Source: Pseudolactococcus chungangensis CAU 28 = DSM 22330 (GTDB lineage Bacteria; Bacillota; Bacilli; Lactobacillales; Streptococcaceae). Taken from it: DNA of 63,103 nucleotides. The notes under the pieces were generated by a model. The model had not been told where the DNA came from. It did no database searches and worked only from the letters and a program-made list of their open reading frames with translations. Where the stretch lies: NCBI RefSeq assembly GCF_002441885.1, contig NZ_JXJT01000010.1:1-63103 (forward strand), given 5' to 3'. The position numbers and the translations under genes were made by a program. Positions 27,599 to 36,980 of this stretch are shown here, one piece after another (the first letter of the stretch is position 1; every line of letters begins with the position of its first letter).

Positions 27599-28564
27599 AT
27601 GACACAAGATTATCGTGTGCTATTATACTATCAATATGTACCAATTGAAAATGGCGAACAATTCGCTAAAGAGCATCTAGCAGCCTGTAAAGCTTTAGGC
27701 ATCAAAGGAAGAATTTTAGTTGCAGATGAAGGCATTAATGGAACTGTTTCGGGTACATTTGAGCAAACTGAGGCTTACATGAACATGATGCATGCAGATT
27801 CTAGATTTGCTGAAACCATTTTTAAAATTGATTTATCTGAAGATAATGCCTTTAAAAAAATGCATGTCCGTTACCGCAAGGAATTAGTCAGTCTTAACTT
27901 AGAAGATGACATTGATCCTTTAGCATTGACTGGTACCTATTTATCACCAAAAGAATTTAAAGAGGCTATGCTAGACGACAATACCGTTGTTATTGATGCA
28001 CGTAATGACTATGAATTCGATTTAGGTCACTTTAGAGGTGCTGTTCGCCCTGACATTCGTAGTTTTAGAGAATTACCACAATGGATGCGTGATCATAAAG
28101 AAGAATTTATGGAAAAACGTGTCCTCACTTACTGTACCGGTGGAATTCGCTGTGAAAAATTTTCAGGTTGGTTAGTCAGAGAAGGCTTTAAAGATGTTGG
28201 TCAACTTCACGGTGGGATTGCAACCTATGGGAAAGATCCTGAAGTGAGAGGGGATTTATGGGATGGTCAGATGTATGTCTTTGACAGTAGAATTGCCGTG
28301 CCAATTAACCAAAATGAGCATATTATTATTGGTAGAGACTGGTTTGACGGTACACCTTGTGAACGCTACATCAACTGTGGCAATCCAGAGTGTAATCGTC
28401 AAATCTTAGCATCTGAAGCTAATGAAGCAGCTTATCTCGGTGGTTGCAGCCATGAATGTCGTGTACATCCACGTAATCGTTATGTTGTGAGTCACAATTT
28501 ATCAGAAGCAGAAGTTACAGAACGTCTACATGCCATTCATGAGATCGTTGCGTCAATCAAATAA
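27599..28564 (+). CDS. trhO: tRNA uridine(34) hydroxylase, rhodanese family
   Basis: 321 residues, formerly the YceA/UPF0176 family. N-terminal acylphosphatase-like domain ([16 protein letters not shown]), rhodanese domain with active-site Cys in [16 protein letters not shown], and C-terminal Cys-rich tail ([24 protein letters not shown]). Makes 5-hydroxyuridine at position 34 of certain tRNAs. AAAGGGGAAG ribosome site before ATG. Confidence 0.94.
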   Translation: MTQDYRVLLYYQYVPIENGEQFAKEHLAACKALGIKGRILVADEGINGTVSGTFEQTEAYMNMMHADSRFAETIFKIDLSEDNAFKKMHVRYRKELVSLNLEDDIDPLALTGTYLSPKEFKEAMLDDNTVVIDARNDYEFDLGHFRGAVRPDIRSFRELPQWMRDHKEEFMEKRVLTYCTGGIRCEKFSGWLVREGFKDVGQLHGGIATYGKDPEVRGDLWDGQMYVFDSRIAVPINQNEHIIIGRDWFDGTPCERYINCGNPECNRQILASEANEAAYLGGCSHECRVHPRNRYVVSHNLSEAEVTERLHAIHEIVASIK

Positions 28565-28588
28565 AAAAACAGCTGCGGCTGTTTTTTT
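28563..28588. terminator. bidirectional terminator between trhO and glxK
   Basis: AAAAAAACAGC, tetraloop TGCG, GCTGTTTTTTT: serves trhO on the plus strand and glxK on the minus strand (the glxK stop overlaps it). Confidence 0.85.
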
Positions 28589-29630
28589 ATCTTCTGAACG
28601 ACTCAATTAAGCGCACGACATTTTTCGCTGTATTGGCCATATTTTTTAAAGTCGTTTGAGTCATGATAGCATCATCTAAACTGATTGGACCTGTCTGGAT
28701 ACTAAAAGCTGCTGTCAAATCGTTTTCAAGCATTCCTAAATCATCTGAACGACTACCAACTAAAGCAATACATGGTTTACCATGCTTTTTCGCCAGTTTA
28801 GCAACACCTGAGACGACTTTACCTTGACAACTTTGATGATCCAGATGTCCCTCGCCTGTCAAAACAAGGTCTGATTCTGAAATAGCTTGCTCTAAATGAA
28901 CTAAATCAGCAATCAGTTCAAGTCCCGAAATCAATTGACCACCTAGTAAAACAATCGCACCACCAAGTCCGCCAGCTGCACCTGCTCCTGGTATTTTTTG
29001 TAAATCAATACCACGATTTTTCAATATCTCTTGTGCAAATCGTGCATCACGCGCATTAAACTGAGTTATCTGTCCTGTAGTTGCACCTTTCTGGGCTGCA
29101 AAAATAGTGGCTGCACCATTTTCCCCATAATAAGGATTAGTCACATCACTTGCCCCAATAAGGGTCACACCTGATAAATCGGTTGCCTCTAGACTTTTTA
29201 AAAAGCCTTGGCCACCGTCAGAGGTTCCTGTGCCTCCCAAGCTCACAATAATTGTTCTGGCGCCTGCTTGGATTGCAGATTGGACAACTGCACCTAAGCC
29301 AAATGTTGTCGCGCGTGAGATGCTTTCAGGTCCTACTGTTATTAAGTCAATCCCGATGATTTTGGCTGACTCAATAATTGCTGTATCTCCTAATAATAGA
29401 TAAGGTGCCTCAAGTTGACGACCAAGTAAATCGGTTGTTTGTGTTGTCTTTCTGATGGCATTTTCCTGATGAGCAAGCACATCTAAAACGCCCTCACCGC
29501 CATCAGCAATTGGTATACTCTGTACCTGTAGGTCAGGAAATACTGTTAAAACACCAGATAAAGCTGCTGTATTCAGCTGCTCAGAAGTGGCGCTGCCTTT
29601 AAATGAATCGATCGCTGCTAGAATTTTCAT
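28587..29630 (-). CDS. glxK: glycerate kinase
   Basis: 347 residues from ATG at 29630 (MKILAAIDSFKGSATSEQ, the normal N-terminus). Family blocks: PIADGGEGVLDVL, GLGAVVQSAIQAGARTIIV, SLGGTGTSDGGQGFL, GAGAAGGLGGAIVLLGG and LVLTGEGHLDHQS. Phosphorylates D-glycerate (class 2 glycerate kinase, GlxK/GarK). No Shine-Dalgarno exists; an extended -10 lies only six bases before the ATG, so the mRNA is probably leaderless. It is divergent from parB. Confidence 0.94.
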   Translation of the reverse strand: MKILAAIDSFKGSATSEQLNTAALSGVLTVFPDLQVQSIPIADGGEGVLDVLAHQENAIRKTTQTTDLLGRQLEAPYLLLGDTAIIESAKIIGIDLITVGPESISRATTFGLGAVVQSAIQAGARTIIVSLGGTGTSDGGQGFLKSLEATDLSGVTLIGASDVTNPYYGENGAATIFAAQKGATTGQITQFNARDARFAQEILKNRGIDLQKIPGAGAAGGLGGAIVLLGGQLISGLELIADLVHLEQAISESDLVLTGEGHLDHQSCQGKVVSGVAKLAKKHGKPCIALVGSRSDDLGMLENDLTAAFSIQTGPISLDDAIMTQTTLKNMANTAKNVVRLIESFRR

Positions 29631-29636
29631 AAGTTT

Positions 29637-29681
29637 AGTATAGCAAAAATCACGCACAAGACAAGCAAGACATGGTAAAAT
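29637..29681. promoter_or_regulatory. divergent leaderless promoters of glxK and parB
   Basis: Minus strand TGCTATACT (-10 at 29637-29642) six bases before the glxK ATG; plus strand TGGTAAAAT (-10 at 29676-29681) six bases before the parB ATG. Both are extended -10 elements with weak -35 regions in the shared 45 bp, and neither gene has a ribosome site. Confidence 0.65.
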
Positions 29682-29687
29682 AGCAAT

Positions 29688-30452
29688 ATGGAAACTATTC
29701 AAATGCTATTGATGTCAGATATTGTCAAAAATCCTTATCAACCACGTATTGTGTTTGATGAGAGTAAATTGCAAGAGCTTAGTGACTCGATTAAGGAAAA
29801 TGGCGTTTTGCAGCCAATTATTGTTAGAAAATCACCGATTATTGGCTATGAAATTTTAGCTGGTGAACGCCGTTTCAGGGCCTCCCAATTAGCTGGTCTA
29901 ACTAAAATTCCGGCCATCATCAGAGAATTATCCGATGATGAGATGATGACGCTAGCCATTTTAGAAAATTTACAACGCGATGATTTAACACTTTTAGATG
30001 AAGCACGAAGTTTACAAAATCTTGTCACCAAGCAAGGTTTGACACACACCCAAATCGCTGAAAAATTAGGAAAATCGAGACCTTACGTGAGCAATGCAAT
30101 CCGTATTTTGAATCTACCAGAACCTATTTTACAACTGATTGAGGCGCAAAAAATTTCCCAAGGTCACGCGCGACTTTTACTCGGTTTAAAAACACCTCAA
30201 GAACAATTGGTTTGGGCACAACGGATTGATCAAGCACAACTTTCTGTTCGCGCACTCGAAAAACAATTAAGTAAACATGCTCAACCTCTCGAATCCACCA
30301 CACCGTCAAAAGATGTGTTTATCCAAGCAGCTGAGATAGATATCGCTAAAGCCTTAGGCCAACCAATAACGATTAAGTCAAATACAATTGAAATTGCCTA
30401 TAACACACTAGAAGATCTTAACAGACTTCTTCTCATTTTGACCCAAAAGTAA
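29688..30452 (+). CDS. parB: chromosome-partitioning protein ParB/Spo0J
   Basis: 254 residues: N-terminal ParB/Srx CTPase domain with VKNPYQPRIVFDE, EILAGERRFRASQLAG and DEMMTLAILENLQRDDL; central HTH (HTQIAEKLGKSRPYVSNAIRI); short C-terminal dimerisation part. Loads at parS near the origin and recruits SMC. No parA/soj partner adjoins, as in other Streptococcaceae. It lies immediately left of oriC, the standard place. Confidence 0.95.
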   Translation: METIQMLLMSDIVKNPYQPRIVFDESKLQELSDSIKENGVLQPIIVRKSPIIGYEILAGERRFRASQLAGLTKIPAIIRELSDDEMMTLAILENLQRDDLTLLDEARSLQNLVTKQGLTHTQIAEKLGKSRPYVSNAIRILNLPEPILQLIEAQKISQGHARLLLGLKTPQEQLVWAQRIDQAQLSVRALEKQLSKHAQPLESTTPSKDVFIQAAEIDIAKALGQPITIKSNTIEIAYNTLEDLNRLLLILTQK

Positions 30453-30480
30453 TCCACAGGCCATCTGTGGATTTTTCTTT
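30451..30480 (+). terminator. parB terminator at the oriC edge
   Basis: AATCCACAG / CTGTGGATT stem followed by TTTCTTTTT, overlapping the parB stop. The stem itself resembles half-sites of DnaA boxes. Confidence 0.75.
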
Positions 30481-30490
30481 TTAAACAAAC

Positions 30491-30660
30491 TTATACACAG
30501 TTAAAAAGAAAAACACACCTTGTGTATAAGTTTTACACAACAGTGAATAACTTCCAAAAATTCAAGCTATCTCTTACTTTTTACACAAAAATATCTGTGA
30601 CTAACCTCAAAAATATCGTTTTTTTCCACATTTTCCACAATCCTGTGTATAATTTTTAAC
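30491..30660. other. oriC: oriC, left part (DnaA-box cluster upstream of dnaA)
   Basis: Exact DnaA boxes TTATACACA (30491-30499), TGTGTATAA (30521-30529) and TGTGTATAA (30644-30652), with near matches at TTTTACACA (30531), TTTTTACACA (about 30580), TCCACA (30625, 30634) and TTGTGGAAA (about 30696). A T-rich stretch (30669-30690) beside them could be the unwinding region. Together with the boxes after dnaA this makes the bipartite origin typical of Firmicutes. The 360-nt gap holds no gene. Confidence 0.88.
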
Positions 30661-30717
30661 TCACGTGTTGATTTTTATTTTTATTTTTGAATAATTGTGG
30701 AAAACTTTCTAGCAACA

Positions 30718-30726
30718 TGATATAAT
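30718..30726 (+). promoter_or_regulatory. dnaA promoter (extended -10)
   Basis: TGATATAAT at 30718-30726. A box-like TTGTGGAAAA lies just upstream, near the -35 position, consistent with DnaA autorepression. The AAAGGAG ribosome site precedes ATG at 30813. Confidence 0.6.
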
Positions 30727-30812
30727 TTTTTTAGCTACAAATGATAGTTGCACTGATTTTGTACCAATTAATTCAGATAACACACATCTGATAATAGATA
30801 GAAAGGAGTCAA

Positions 30813-32183
30813 ATGTCTCTAACGCAAGATGAGCAAAAATTTTGGGCACGTGTCAAAGCACTTGCCCAAAATAATTTAGGACAAGCCTCCTATGACTTTT
30901 TCATTGAACCAGCCAAACTACTTGAAATTACCGATCATAACGCCAAAATTTATCTCGACAACAACATGCACCGTGATTTTTGGAAAAAACAAGACGACCT
31001 CATCAAAACAGCCGGTTTTGAAATATTTGGCGTCGAAATTAGCTTTTCCCTTTATTCAGCTGATGATATTAACCTCTCCGATTATGAAAATACTGATAAG
31101 ATTTTAGAAACGTCTATGATTCAAGAGACGACTCAACTGAGTCCCTCAGAAATCAAAAATGGTCTGAATCATAAATATACCTTTCAAAATTTTGTTCAAG
31201 GTGAAGGAAACCGTATGACTCTTGGTGCTGCCATTGCGGTGGCAAACGATCCAGGTGGTATGTATAATCCCCTATTTATCTACGGTGGCCCAGGACTTGG
31301 TAAAACCCATTTGATGAATGCCATCGGTAATGAAATTCTAAACGATAAACCTGATGCTCGCATCAAGTATGTCTCATCAGAGAATTTCGTCAACGATTAT
31401 GTTCAAAGTTCCCGTAAAAATCAAATGCAGGAATTTACAGATGAGTATCGCACCTTAGATTTACTCCTATTGGATGATATCCAATTTTTTGCCAAAAAAG
31501 AAGGCACGATTAATGAATTTTTCCAAACCTTCAATACGTTACATGATAAGGGTGCACAAATTGTCATTTCTAGTGATCGGCCACCAAATGAGCTTAATGA
31601 ATTTGAGGACAGACTTAAATCTCGTTTTAGCTGGGGACTAACCACTGATATTACCGCGCCAAATTACGAAGATCGGATGGCTATTCTACTCAATAAAGTT
31701 GATGAGATGGACCTTCAAGTCCCTTCAGAAACACTTTCTTATATTGCCGGTCGCATTGATTCCAACGTTAGAGATTTAGAAGGTGCCCTAAAAAATCTCA
31801 AATTTTATGCCAATACCTATCATATTGATACCATTGATATTGATACAGCAGCTAAAGCCTTGAGTAATTTAGAATCTACTAAAATTACTCAAGATAAAGA
31901 CATCTCTTCTCAAAAAATTCAAGAAGAAGTGGCGAATTTCTATAAAATTTCAGTCGCTGATATGATTAGCAAGAAAAGACCTAAAGAAATTGCCTACCCA
32001 AGACAGATTGCCATGTACTTAATTCGTGAGATTACAGGTAAAAGCTTGCCTGCCATTGGCAAAGAGTTTGGTGGGCGTGATCACACGACAGTGATTTATG
32101 CCCATAAGCAAATTTCTGATAAAATGAAGACAGATACAAGTCTTCAAAAAGAGATGGATACAATTAAATCTCATTTGAAATAG
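30813..32183 (+). CDS. dnaA: chromosomal replication initiator DnaA
   Basis: 456 residues, full length. Domain I ([19 protein letters not shown]), short linker, AAA+ domain with Walker [16 protein letters not shown] and Walker [16 protein letters not shown], sensor region [14 protein letters not shown], and the domain IV box-binding helix [15 protein letters not shown]. Melts oriC and loads the helicase. Flanked on both sides by DnaA boxes. Confidence 0.98.
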   Translation: MSLTQDEQKFWARVKALAQNNLGQASYDFFIEPAKLLEITDHNAKIYLDNNMHRDFWKKQDDLIKTAGFEIFGVEISFSLYSADDINLSDYENTDKILETSMIQETTQLSPSEIKNGLNHKYTFQNFVQGEGNRMTLGAAIAVANDPGGMYNPLFIYGGPGLGKTHLMNAIGNEILNDKPDARIKYVSSENFVNDYVQSSRKNQMQEFTDEYRTLDLLLLDDIQFFAKKEGTINEFFQTFNTLHDKGAQIVISSDRPPNELNEFEDRLKSRFSWGLTTDITAPNYEDRMAILLNKVDEMDLQVPSETLSYIAGRIDSNVRDLEGALKNLKFYANTYHIDTIDIDTAAKALSNLESTKITQDKDISSQKIQEEVANFYKISVADMISKKRPKEIAYPRQIAMYLIREITGKSLPAIGKEFGGRDHTTVIYAHKQISDKMKTDTSLQKEMDTIKSHLK

Positions 32184-32212
32184 TTTCTGTTGGGTGTGGA
32201 AAATAAGAACAC

Positions 32213-32286
32213 TTATACACAACTTATTATTTTTTATCCACAGCCTTTTAAAGTTAATTTTAAAGCGTTTATCAAACTTATCCACA
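32213..32286. other. oriC: oriC, right part (DnaA boxes between dnaA and dnaN)
   Basis: Three exact boxes: TTATACACA (32213-32221), TTATCCACA (32234-32242) and TTATCCACA (32278-32286), all in the same orientation in a 169-nt AT-rich spacer. Confidence 0.88.
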
Positions 32287-32352
32287 TGATTCACAGCCCC
32301 TATTACTATTACTAACTATATTTATTAATTAATAAAAGAAAGAGTTCTCTCA

Positions 32353-33495
32353 ATGATTAATTTTTCTATCAACAAAACTGCTTTTCTCAATAATTTGAGA
32401 ATTACCAAACAAGCTATTTCAACTAAAGTTGCTATTCCAACCTTATCTAAAATTAAAATTGATGTATCAACTGAAGGTATTACTCTAACAGGTTCAAATG
32501 GTCAAATTTCAATCGAAAATTTTCTATCGAAAGATGACGAAAACGCAGGCATGTTAATCACAGATCCTGGCAGTATCTTATTAGAAGCAAGTTTTTTTGA
32601 AAGTGTTGTGAATAACTTACCTGAAGTGACTTTTGAGTTTAAAGAAATTGAGCAAAATCAAGTTGTTCTAACATCAGGTCAATCAGAAATTACTCTTAAA
32701 GGTTTAGATGTTGAAATGTATCCTCGTATTCAAGAGATGCCAACTGAAAATCCACTTAAAATTAAAGCAGGTGTGTTAAAAGAGATTTTTACAGAAACAG
32801 CATTTGCTGTTTCAACACAAGAATCTCGTCCTATTCTGACAGGTCTTCATTTGACTTTAACGGATAATAAAATTCTTAAATCTGTTGCAACTGATTCGCA
32901 TCGGATGAGTCAACGTGTGATCACACTTGATAAATTAAGTGAAAATTTTGATTTAGTATTGCCAAATAAATCAGTGAATAGCTTTAAATCAGTGTTTTCT
33001 GATGATGATACTGAGTTAGATATCTTCTTCTCAAGCAATCAAATCTTAATTCGCAATGAAACGATTTCATTTTATACAAGACTAGTTGAGGGGAACTATC
33101 CGGATACTAACCGTCTGATTCCTTCTGATGCCGATTACACGCTTGATTTGACCTTTGATGTTGCTAATCTTCGCCATACTATGGACCGTGCTAAATTGCT
33201 CTCTAACGCGACGACAAATGGTACTGTTAAATTAAGCATCACTGGTGATCAAATTATAGCAACAGTTAATTCACCAGAAGTTGGATCGGTTCATGAAGAA
33301 ATTACACCATTAGCTAAATCTGGTGATGATTTAACGATTTCTTTCAATCCTCAATATTTAATTGATGCTTTAAAAGTTATTAAAGAACCAGAAGTTCGTA
33401 TTCGTTTTATCTCACCTGTTCGACCATTTACCCTAGTACCTAAGAGTGATACCCTTGATTTCGTTCAATTGGTAACACCAGTTCGCACCAACTAG
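32353..33495 (+). CDS. dnaN: DNA polymerase III beta sliding clamp
   Basis: 380 residues with the threefold clamp architecture: [21 protein letters not shown], middle [17 protein letters not shown] and [12 protein letters not shown], and the C-terminal [11 protein letters not shown] followed by QLVTPVRTN. Ring that tethers the polymerase; the canonical neighbour of dnaA. Confidence 0.98.
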   Translation: MINFSINKTAFLNNLRITKQAISTKVAIPTLSKIKIDVSTEGITLTGSNGQISIENFLSKDDENAGMLITDPGSILLEASFFESVVNNLPEVTFEFKEIEQNQVVLTSGQSEITLKGLDVEMYPRIQEMPTENPLKIKAGVLKEIFTETAFAVSTQESRPILTGLHLTLTDNKILKSVATDSHRMSQRVITLDKLSENFDLVLPNKSVNSFKSVFSDDDTELDIFFSSNQILIRNETISFYTRLVEGNYPDTNRLIPSDADYTLDLTFDVANLRHTMDRAKLLSNATTNGTVKLSITGDQIIATVNSPEVGSVHEEITPLAKSGDDLTISFNPQYLIDALKVIKEPEVRIRFISPVRPFTLVPKSDTLDFVQLVTPVRTN

Positions 33496-33533
33496 TCAAC
33501 AGTTTTAACTGATGAGAGCTATCTTAAACATGA

Positions 33534-33560
33534 TATAATAGACCGAGAGGTCTATTTTTT
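33534..33560 (+). promoter_or_regulatory. promoter -10 overlapped by a terminator-like hairpin at the rexB start
   Basis: TGATATAAT (TATAAT 33534-33539) runs into a perfect 7-bp hairpin ATAGACC-GAGA-GGTCTAT (33538-33555) followed by six T, and the rexB ATG comes at once. The only ribosome-site-like sequence, GAGAGG, is in the loop and stem. The structure can end dnaN transcription and hide the rexB ribosome site. Confidence 0.65.
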
Positions 33561-36500
33561 ATGAAAGTTATCCACACTGATATTTACGGTCATTTAACAG
33601 AGTTTTTGGTCGATGAAGCGCGTGATCATATCATCGCTGGCAAGAAAATATTTTATATTGTGCCATCATCTCTTTCTTTTGAAAAAGAAAAAGAGATTTT
33701 GACACGTTTTAATTCTGGACAAGATGGTGCTCTATTTGATTTAACTGTAACTAGACTCAAGCAATTACCCTGGTATTTCGATAAAAATCAAGATAATGAT
33801 CGAAAAAGTTTATCTACGATTGGACTGGCTATGCTCATGCGCCAAACTCTGAATCAGATCCCAGATGAACAGATACCAATTTGTCGCTTTATGCGTGATA
33901 AGCATGGCTTTATCACACAATTAGTTGATCTTTACCAGGAGTTAACAGCTGCTAATCTGATGCCCGAGGATTTATTGCTAGCAGCAGATAGCAATAAAAA
34001 TAAAGAATTAGCGCTCATATTTGAAGAATTCGAGTATCAATTAGGACATTTTTCTAATGATAATAAACTTCAGAGATTTATTGACAAACTTGTCAACAAT
34101 GAATTGACACTTGAGTTACAAAATTATGTTTTAATCATTGAAGGTTATTCACGTTTTTCTGCGGAAGAAATGACTTTGATTGACACATTATCTAGTCGTG
34201 TTTCAGATATTATATTAGGAATTTATGCCTCTAAAAAGGCAATTTCCGCTACCTTTATCGAAGGTAATGTTTATCAGCAGTCGGTTGAGTTAGTACAAAC
34301 TCTAGCTCAAAAATATCAATTGCAAGTTATTTACAAAAGTGTCAATGATATTGATAATACCTTTACGAGACTGTCAATGTTAATGGAGAAAGCATCAGAT
34401 TTTACATTAACAGAGTCTGATAAGCTTTTAAAACATGATGGATTAGAAATTTGGCAAGTTGTTAATCATAAAGAGGAGATAGAACATGTTGCCAAACAGA
34501 TTCGTCAACTGCTTTTTAATGGTGTTAAGTATAAGGATATTTTAGTTCTATTGGGAGATGTTGAATCAGATCAGATCTTGCTACCTGAAATATTCAAGAC
34601 TTATGATATTCCTTTTTTCTATGCACAAGAAAAGTCAATGAAAGATCATCCCTTAATTGTTTTAATTGAATCTTTATTAAAAATAAAAACGAATCATTAC
34701 CAACTTAATGATTTATTGAATTTATTGAAAACAGAGCTTTACACAAGCAAACGATTAAGTTTACAAGATATTTACAGTTTTGAAATTTATAGTTTACAAC
34801 GCAATCTCAGAGGTAAGGCTAAGTTTACGAAAGAATTTGAGGATCTTAAAGCAGAAAAAGTGAGATTGACATTAATTGGTCCATCTTCTCCTTTGCAGAT
34901 TTTATTGGGAAGTCAACCACAAAAAGGACAGGCTTGGGTTAAAAAATTTCAATCCTTTTTGGAAACCGGACAGGTTAAAGAGAAAATAGAGCAACTCTAT
35001 TTTAATGCTGAAGCAAGTGGTCACTTTGAAAAGTCATCTGAGCATTTAGAAGTTTGGAAATTATTGATAACTGTTCTAGAAGAATTTACAGCTGTCTTTG
35101 GTTTAGAAAGATTAACCCTTGAGCAATTTTTAGAGATTGTAGAAGCTGGGATTAAAAATGCTGCTTATCGACTTGTACCAGCCAATGTTGATGTTGTTCA
35201 AGTGAAATCTTATGAGTTAGTTGAACCTCATACAGCTGACTATGTTTTTGCGATTGGTTTAACACAATCAAATTTCCCTAAAAATAAGCAGAATACCAGT
35301 CTCATCTCTGATGATGAACGTGCCAATCTTAATCAAAAATTAAGTGAAATTGAGTCGGATAGTCTGAAATTTATAGATGAACCAAGTTTTATTAACTATA
35401 AAAAAAATAGCTTTACAGCTTTACAATTATTTAATGCAGCTAATAAACAATTAGTTTTATCAATACCTGAAATCTATGCCAATGAACAAACTGATTTATC
35501 ACAGTTTTTACAATTTATAATTGATATCAGTGCTCAAAAAATTGATGGAAAACGTCAAACGATTGTTGACTATAAAGATAGTATTAATTTAAATGACAAG
35601 CATCCTATCAATCCAGATGACAATAATCTTGTCTACCAAAATAACACAATCAAGCAAATTGGTAATTATGATGGTTTATTAGCTAATCTGGGACGGATTG
35701 AACGGTTACTCATGTCAACTCCTGAGTCAGAAGAGACGCGTTTATCAAGGTCTTTTTGGATTAGCCTGTTTAGAATCATGACTAAAAACCCAGACTATCA
35801 ACATGTCTTATCATCTGTCAAGACTGATCAGTTAGAGAAACGACAACTTGAATCTTCAGTGATAGCGGCGCTATATCCAACAGACCTGAATGCCTCTGTA
35901 TCAAGTTTTGAAAATTTTTACAATTGTGAATACCAGTACTTTATTAATAATACTTTACACGTTAAGGCATTTGAAAAGATTGATTTAGATTCAAGAATTT
36001 CTGGTTCTTATTTTCATGAAGTCTTTGAGCACTTGATGCGTTCAGAACAGGCAGAGGCTACTTCTTTTGAGGCAGCCTTGACACATTCTTTACTAGAAGT
36101 TGACAGTAAATATGAAGATTTCTTTAAACGTGATGCCACAAGTCGTTATACATGGACTAGATTGAAAGATATTATCAAGCAAACATCTACAATGCTGAAA
36201 CAAACATTAGAGAATACAGGGATTCAATCATTAGCATTTGAGCAGGCTTTTGGCTTTGATCAATCTGGTCTTAAAACCTATCAAGTTGATTTACAAAATA
36301 ATAAAAAATTAAACTTACGCGGTATTATTGACCGTGTTGACAGTATTTTTGAAACTTTAGGTGCTGTTGATTATAAGTCAGGCGATAAAAAGTTTGAGTT
36401 ACAGTCAGCCTATGATGGTACAAGCTTACAGTTTTTAACCTACTTAGACATTTTACGTCAGAATGCAAAACAGTTTGGCACATCACAAACAATTTGGGGT

Positions 36501-36980
36501 GCTCTTTATTTACATCTACAGAATCCCATAATTGCACTTAAATCAGTGAATCAAATCGATGATATTTCTAGCGAACTTAAAAATAAAATGCGCTATACTG
36601 GTTTCTTTAATTCAGATTTAGCGAGTCATTTAAAAGATAATTTTGATCACCTATTTAACCTAGGTCAATTTACCAAGGAAGGTTTACCTTATAAAAATAA
36701 TTCAAATTTCTATAGCGAGTCTGAAATTTCTGCCTTGATGACTCATAATGAAACATTATATCAAGAAGCAGGTCGGAAAATACTATCTGGTAAAATTGAA
36801 ATTAATCCCGTTGTTGTGAAACATTATGCCAAAGGTTGTCAATTTTGTCAATTTAAGTCAATTTGTGGGTTTGAAGCAGATAACCACTTACCATCAGGCC
36901 GAAAAGTTAATCTGAAATCTAAAGAAGAAATTAGGGCATCTTTGCTGACAGGAGGAAAAGAAAATGCGACAACTCACTGA
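33561..36980 (+). CDS. rexB: ATP-dependent exonuclease subunit RexB (AddB)
   Basis: 1139 residues. Subunit of the lactococcal RexAB helicase-nuclease that resects double-strand breaks up to Chi. C-terminal RecB-type nuclease motif GIIDRVDSIFETLGAVDYKSG, and the Cys set of an iron-sulfur cluster: one Cys in FENFYNCEYQYF and three in GCQFCQFKSICGF near the C-terminus. Unlike the Bacillus subtilis type, the N-terminus lacks a Walker A (YIVPSSLSFEKEKEI), as in streptococcal RexB. 17-nt overlap with rexA. Confidence 0.95.
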   Translation: MKVIHTDIYGHLTEFLVDEARDHIIAGKKIFYIVPSSLSFEKEKEILTRFNSGQDGALFDLTVTRLKQLPWYFDKNQDNDRKSLSTIGLAMLMRQTLNQIPDEQIPICRFMRDKHGFITQLVDLYQELTAANLMPEDLLLAADSNKNKELALIFEEFEYQLGHFSNDNKLQRFIDKLVNNELTLELQNYVLIIEGYSRFSAEEMTLIDTLSSRVSDIILGIYASKKAISATFIEGNVYQQSVELVQTLAQKYQLQVIYKSVNDIDNTFTRLSMLMEKASDFTLTESDKLLKHDGLEIWQVVNHKEEIEHVAKQIRQLLFNGVKYKDILVLLGDVESDQILLPEIFKTYDIPFFYAQEKSMKDHPLIVLIESLLKIKTNHYQLNDLLNLLKTELYTSKRLSLQDIYSFEIYSLQRNLRGKAKFTKEFEDLKAEKVRLTLIGPSSPLQILLGSQPQKGQAWVKKFQSFLETGQVKEKIEQLYFNAEASGHFEKSSEHLEVWKLLITVLEEFTAVFGLERLTLEQFLEIVEAGIKNAAYRLVPANVDVVQVKSYELVEPHTADYVFAIGLTQSNFPKNKQNTSLISDDERANLNQKLSEIESDSLKFIDEPSFINYKKNSFTALQLFNAANKQLVLSIPEIYANEQTDLSQFLQFIIDISAQKIDGKRQTIVDYKDSINLNDKHPINPDDNNLVYQNNTIKQIGNYDGLLANLGRIERLLMSTPESEETRLSRSFWISLFRIMTKNPDYQHVLSSVKTDQLEKRQLESSVIAALYPTDLNASVSSFENFYNCEYQYFINNTLHVKAFEKIDLDSRISGSYFHEVFEHLMRSEQAEATSFEAALTHSLLEVDSKYEDFFKRDATSRYTWTRLKDIIKQTSTMLKQTLENTGIQSLAFEQAFGFDQSGLKTYQVDLQNNKKLNLRGIIDRVDSIFETLGAVDYKSGDKKFELQSAYDGTSLQFLTYLDILRQNAKQFGTSQTIWGALYLHLQNPIIALKSVNQIDDISSELKNKMRYTGFFNSDLASHLKDNFDHLFNLGQFTKEGLPYKNNSNFYSESEISALMTHNETLYQEAGRKILSGKIEINPVVVKHYAKGCQFCQFKSICGFEADNHLPSGRKVNLKSKEEIRASLLTGGKENATTH

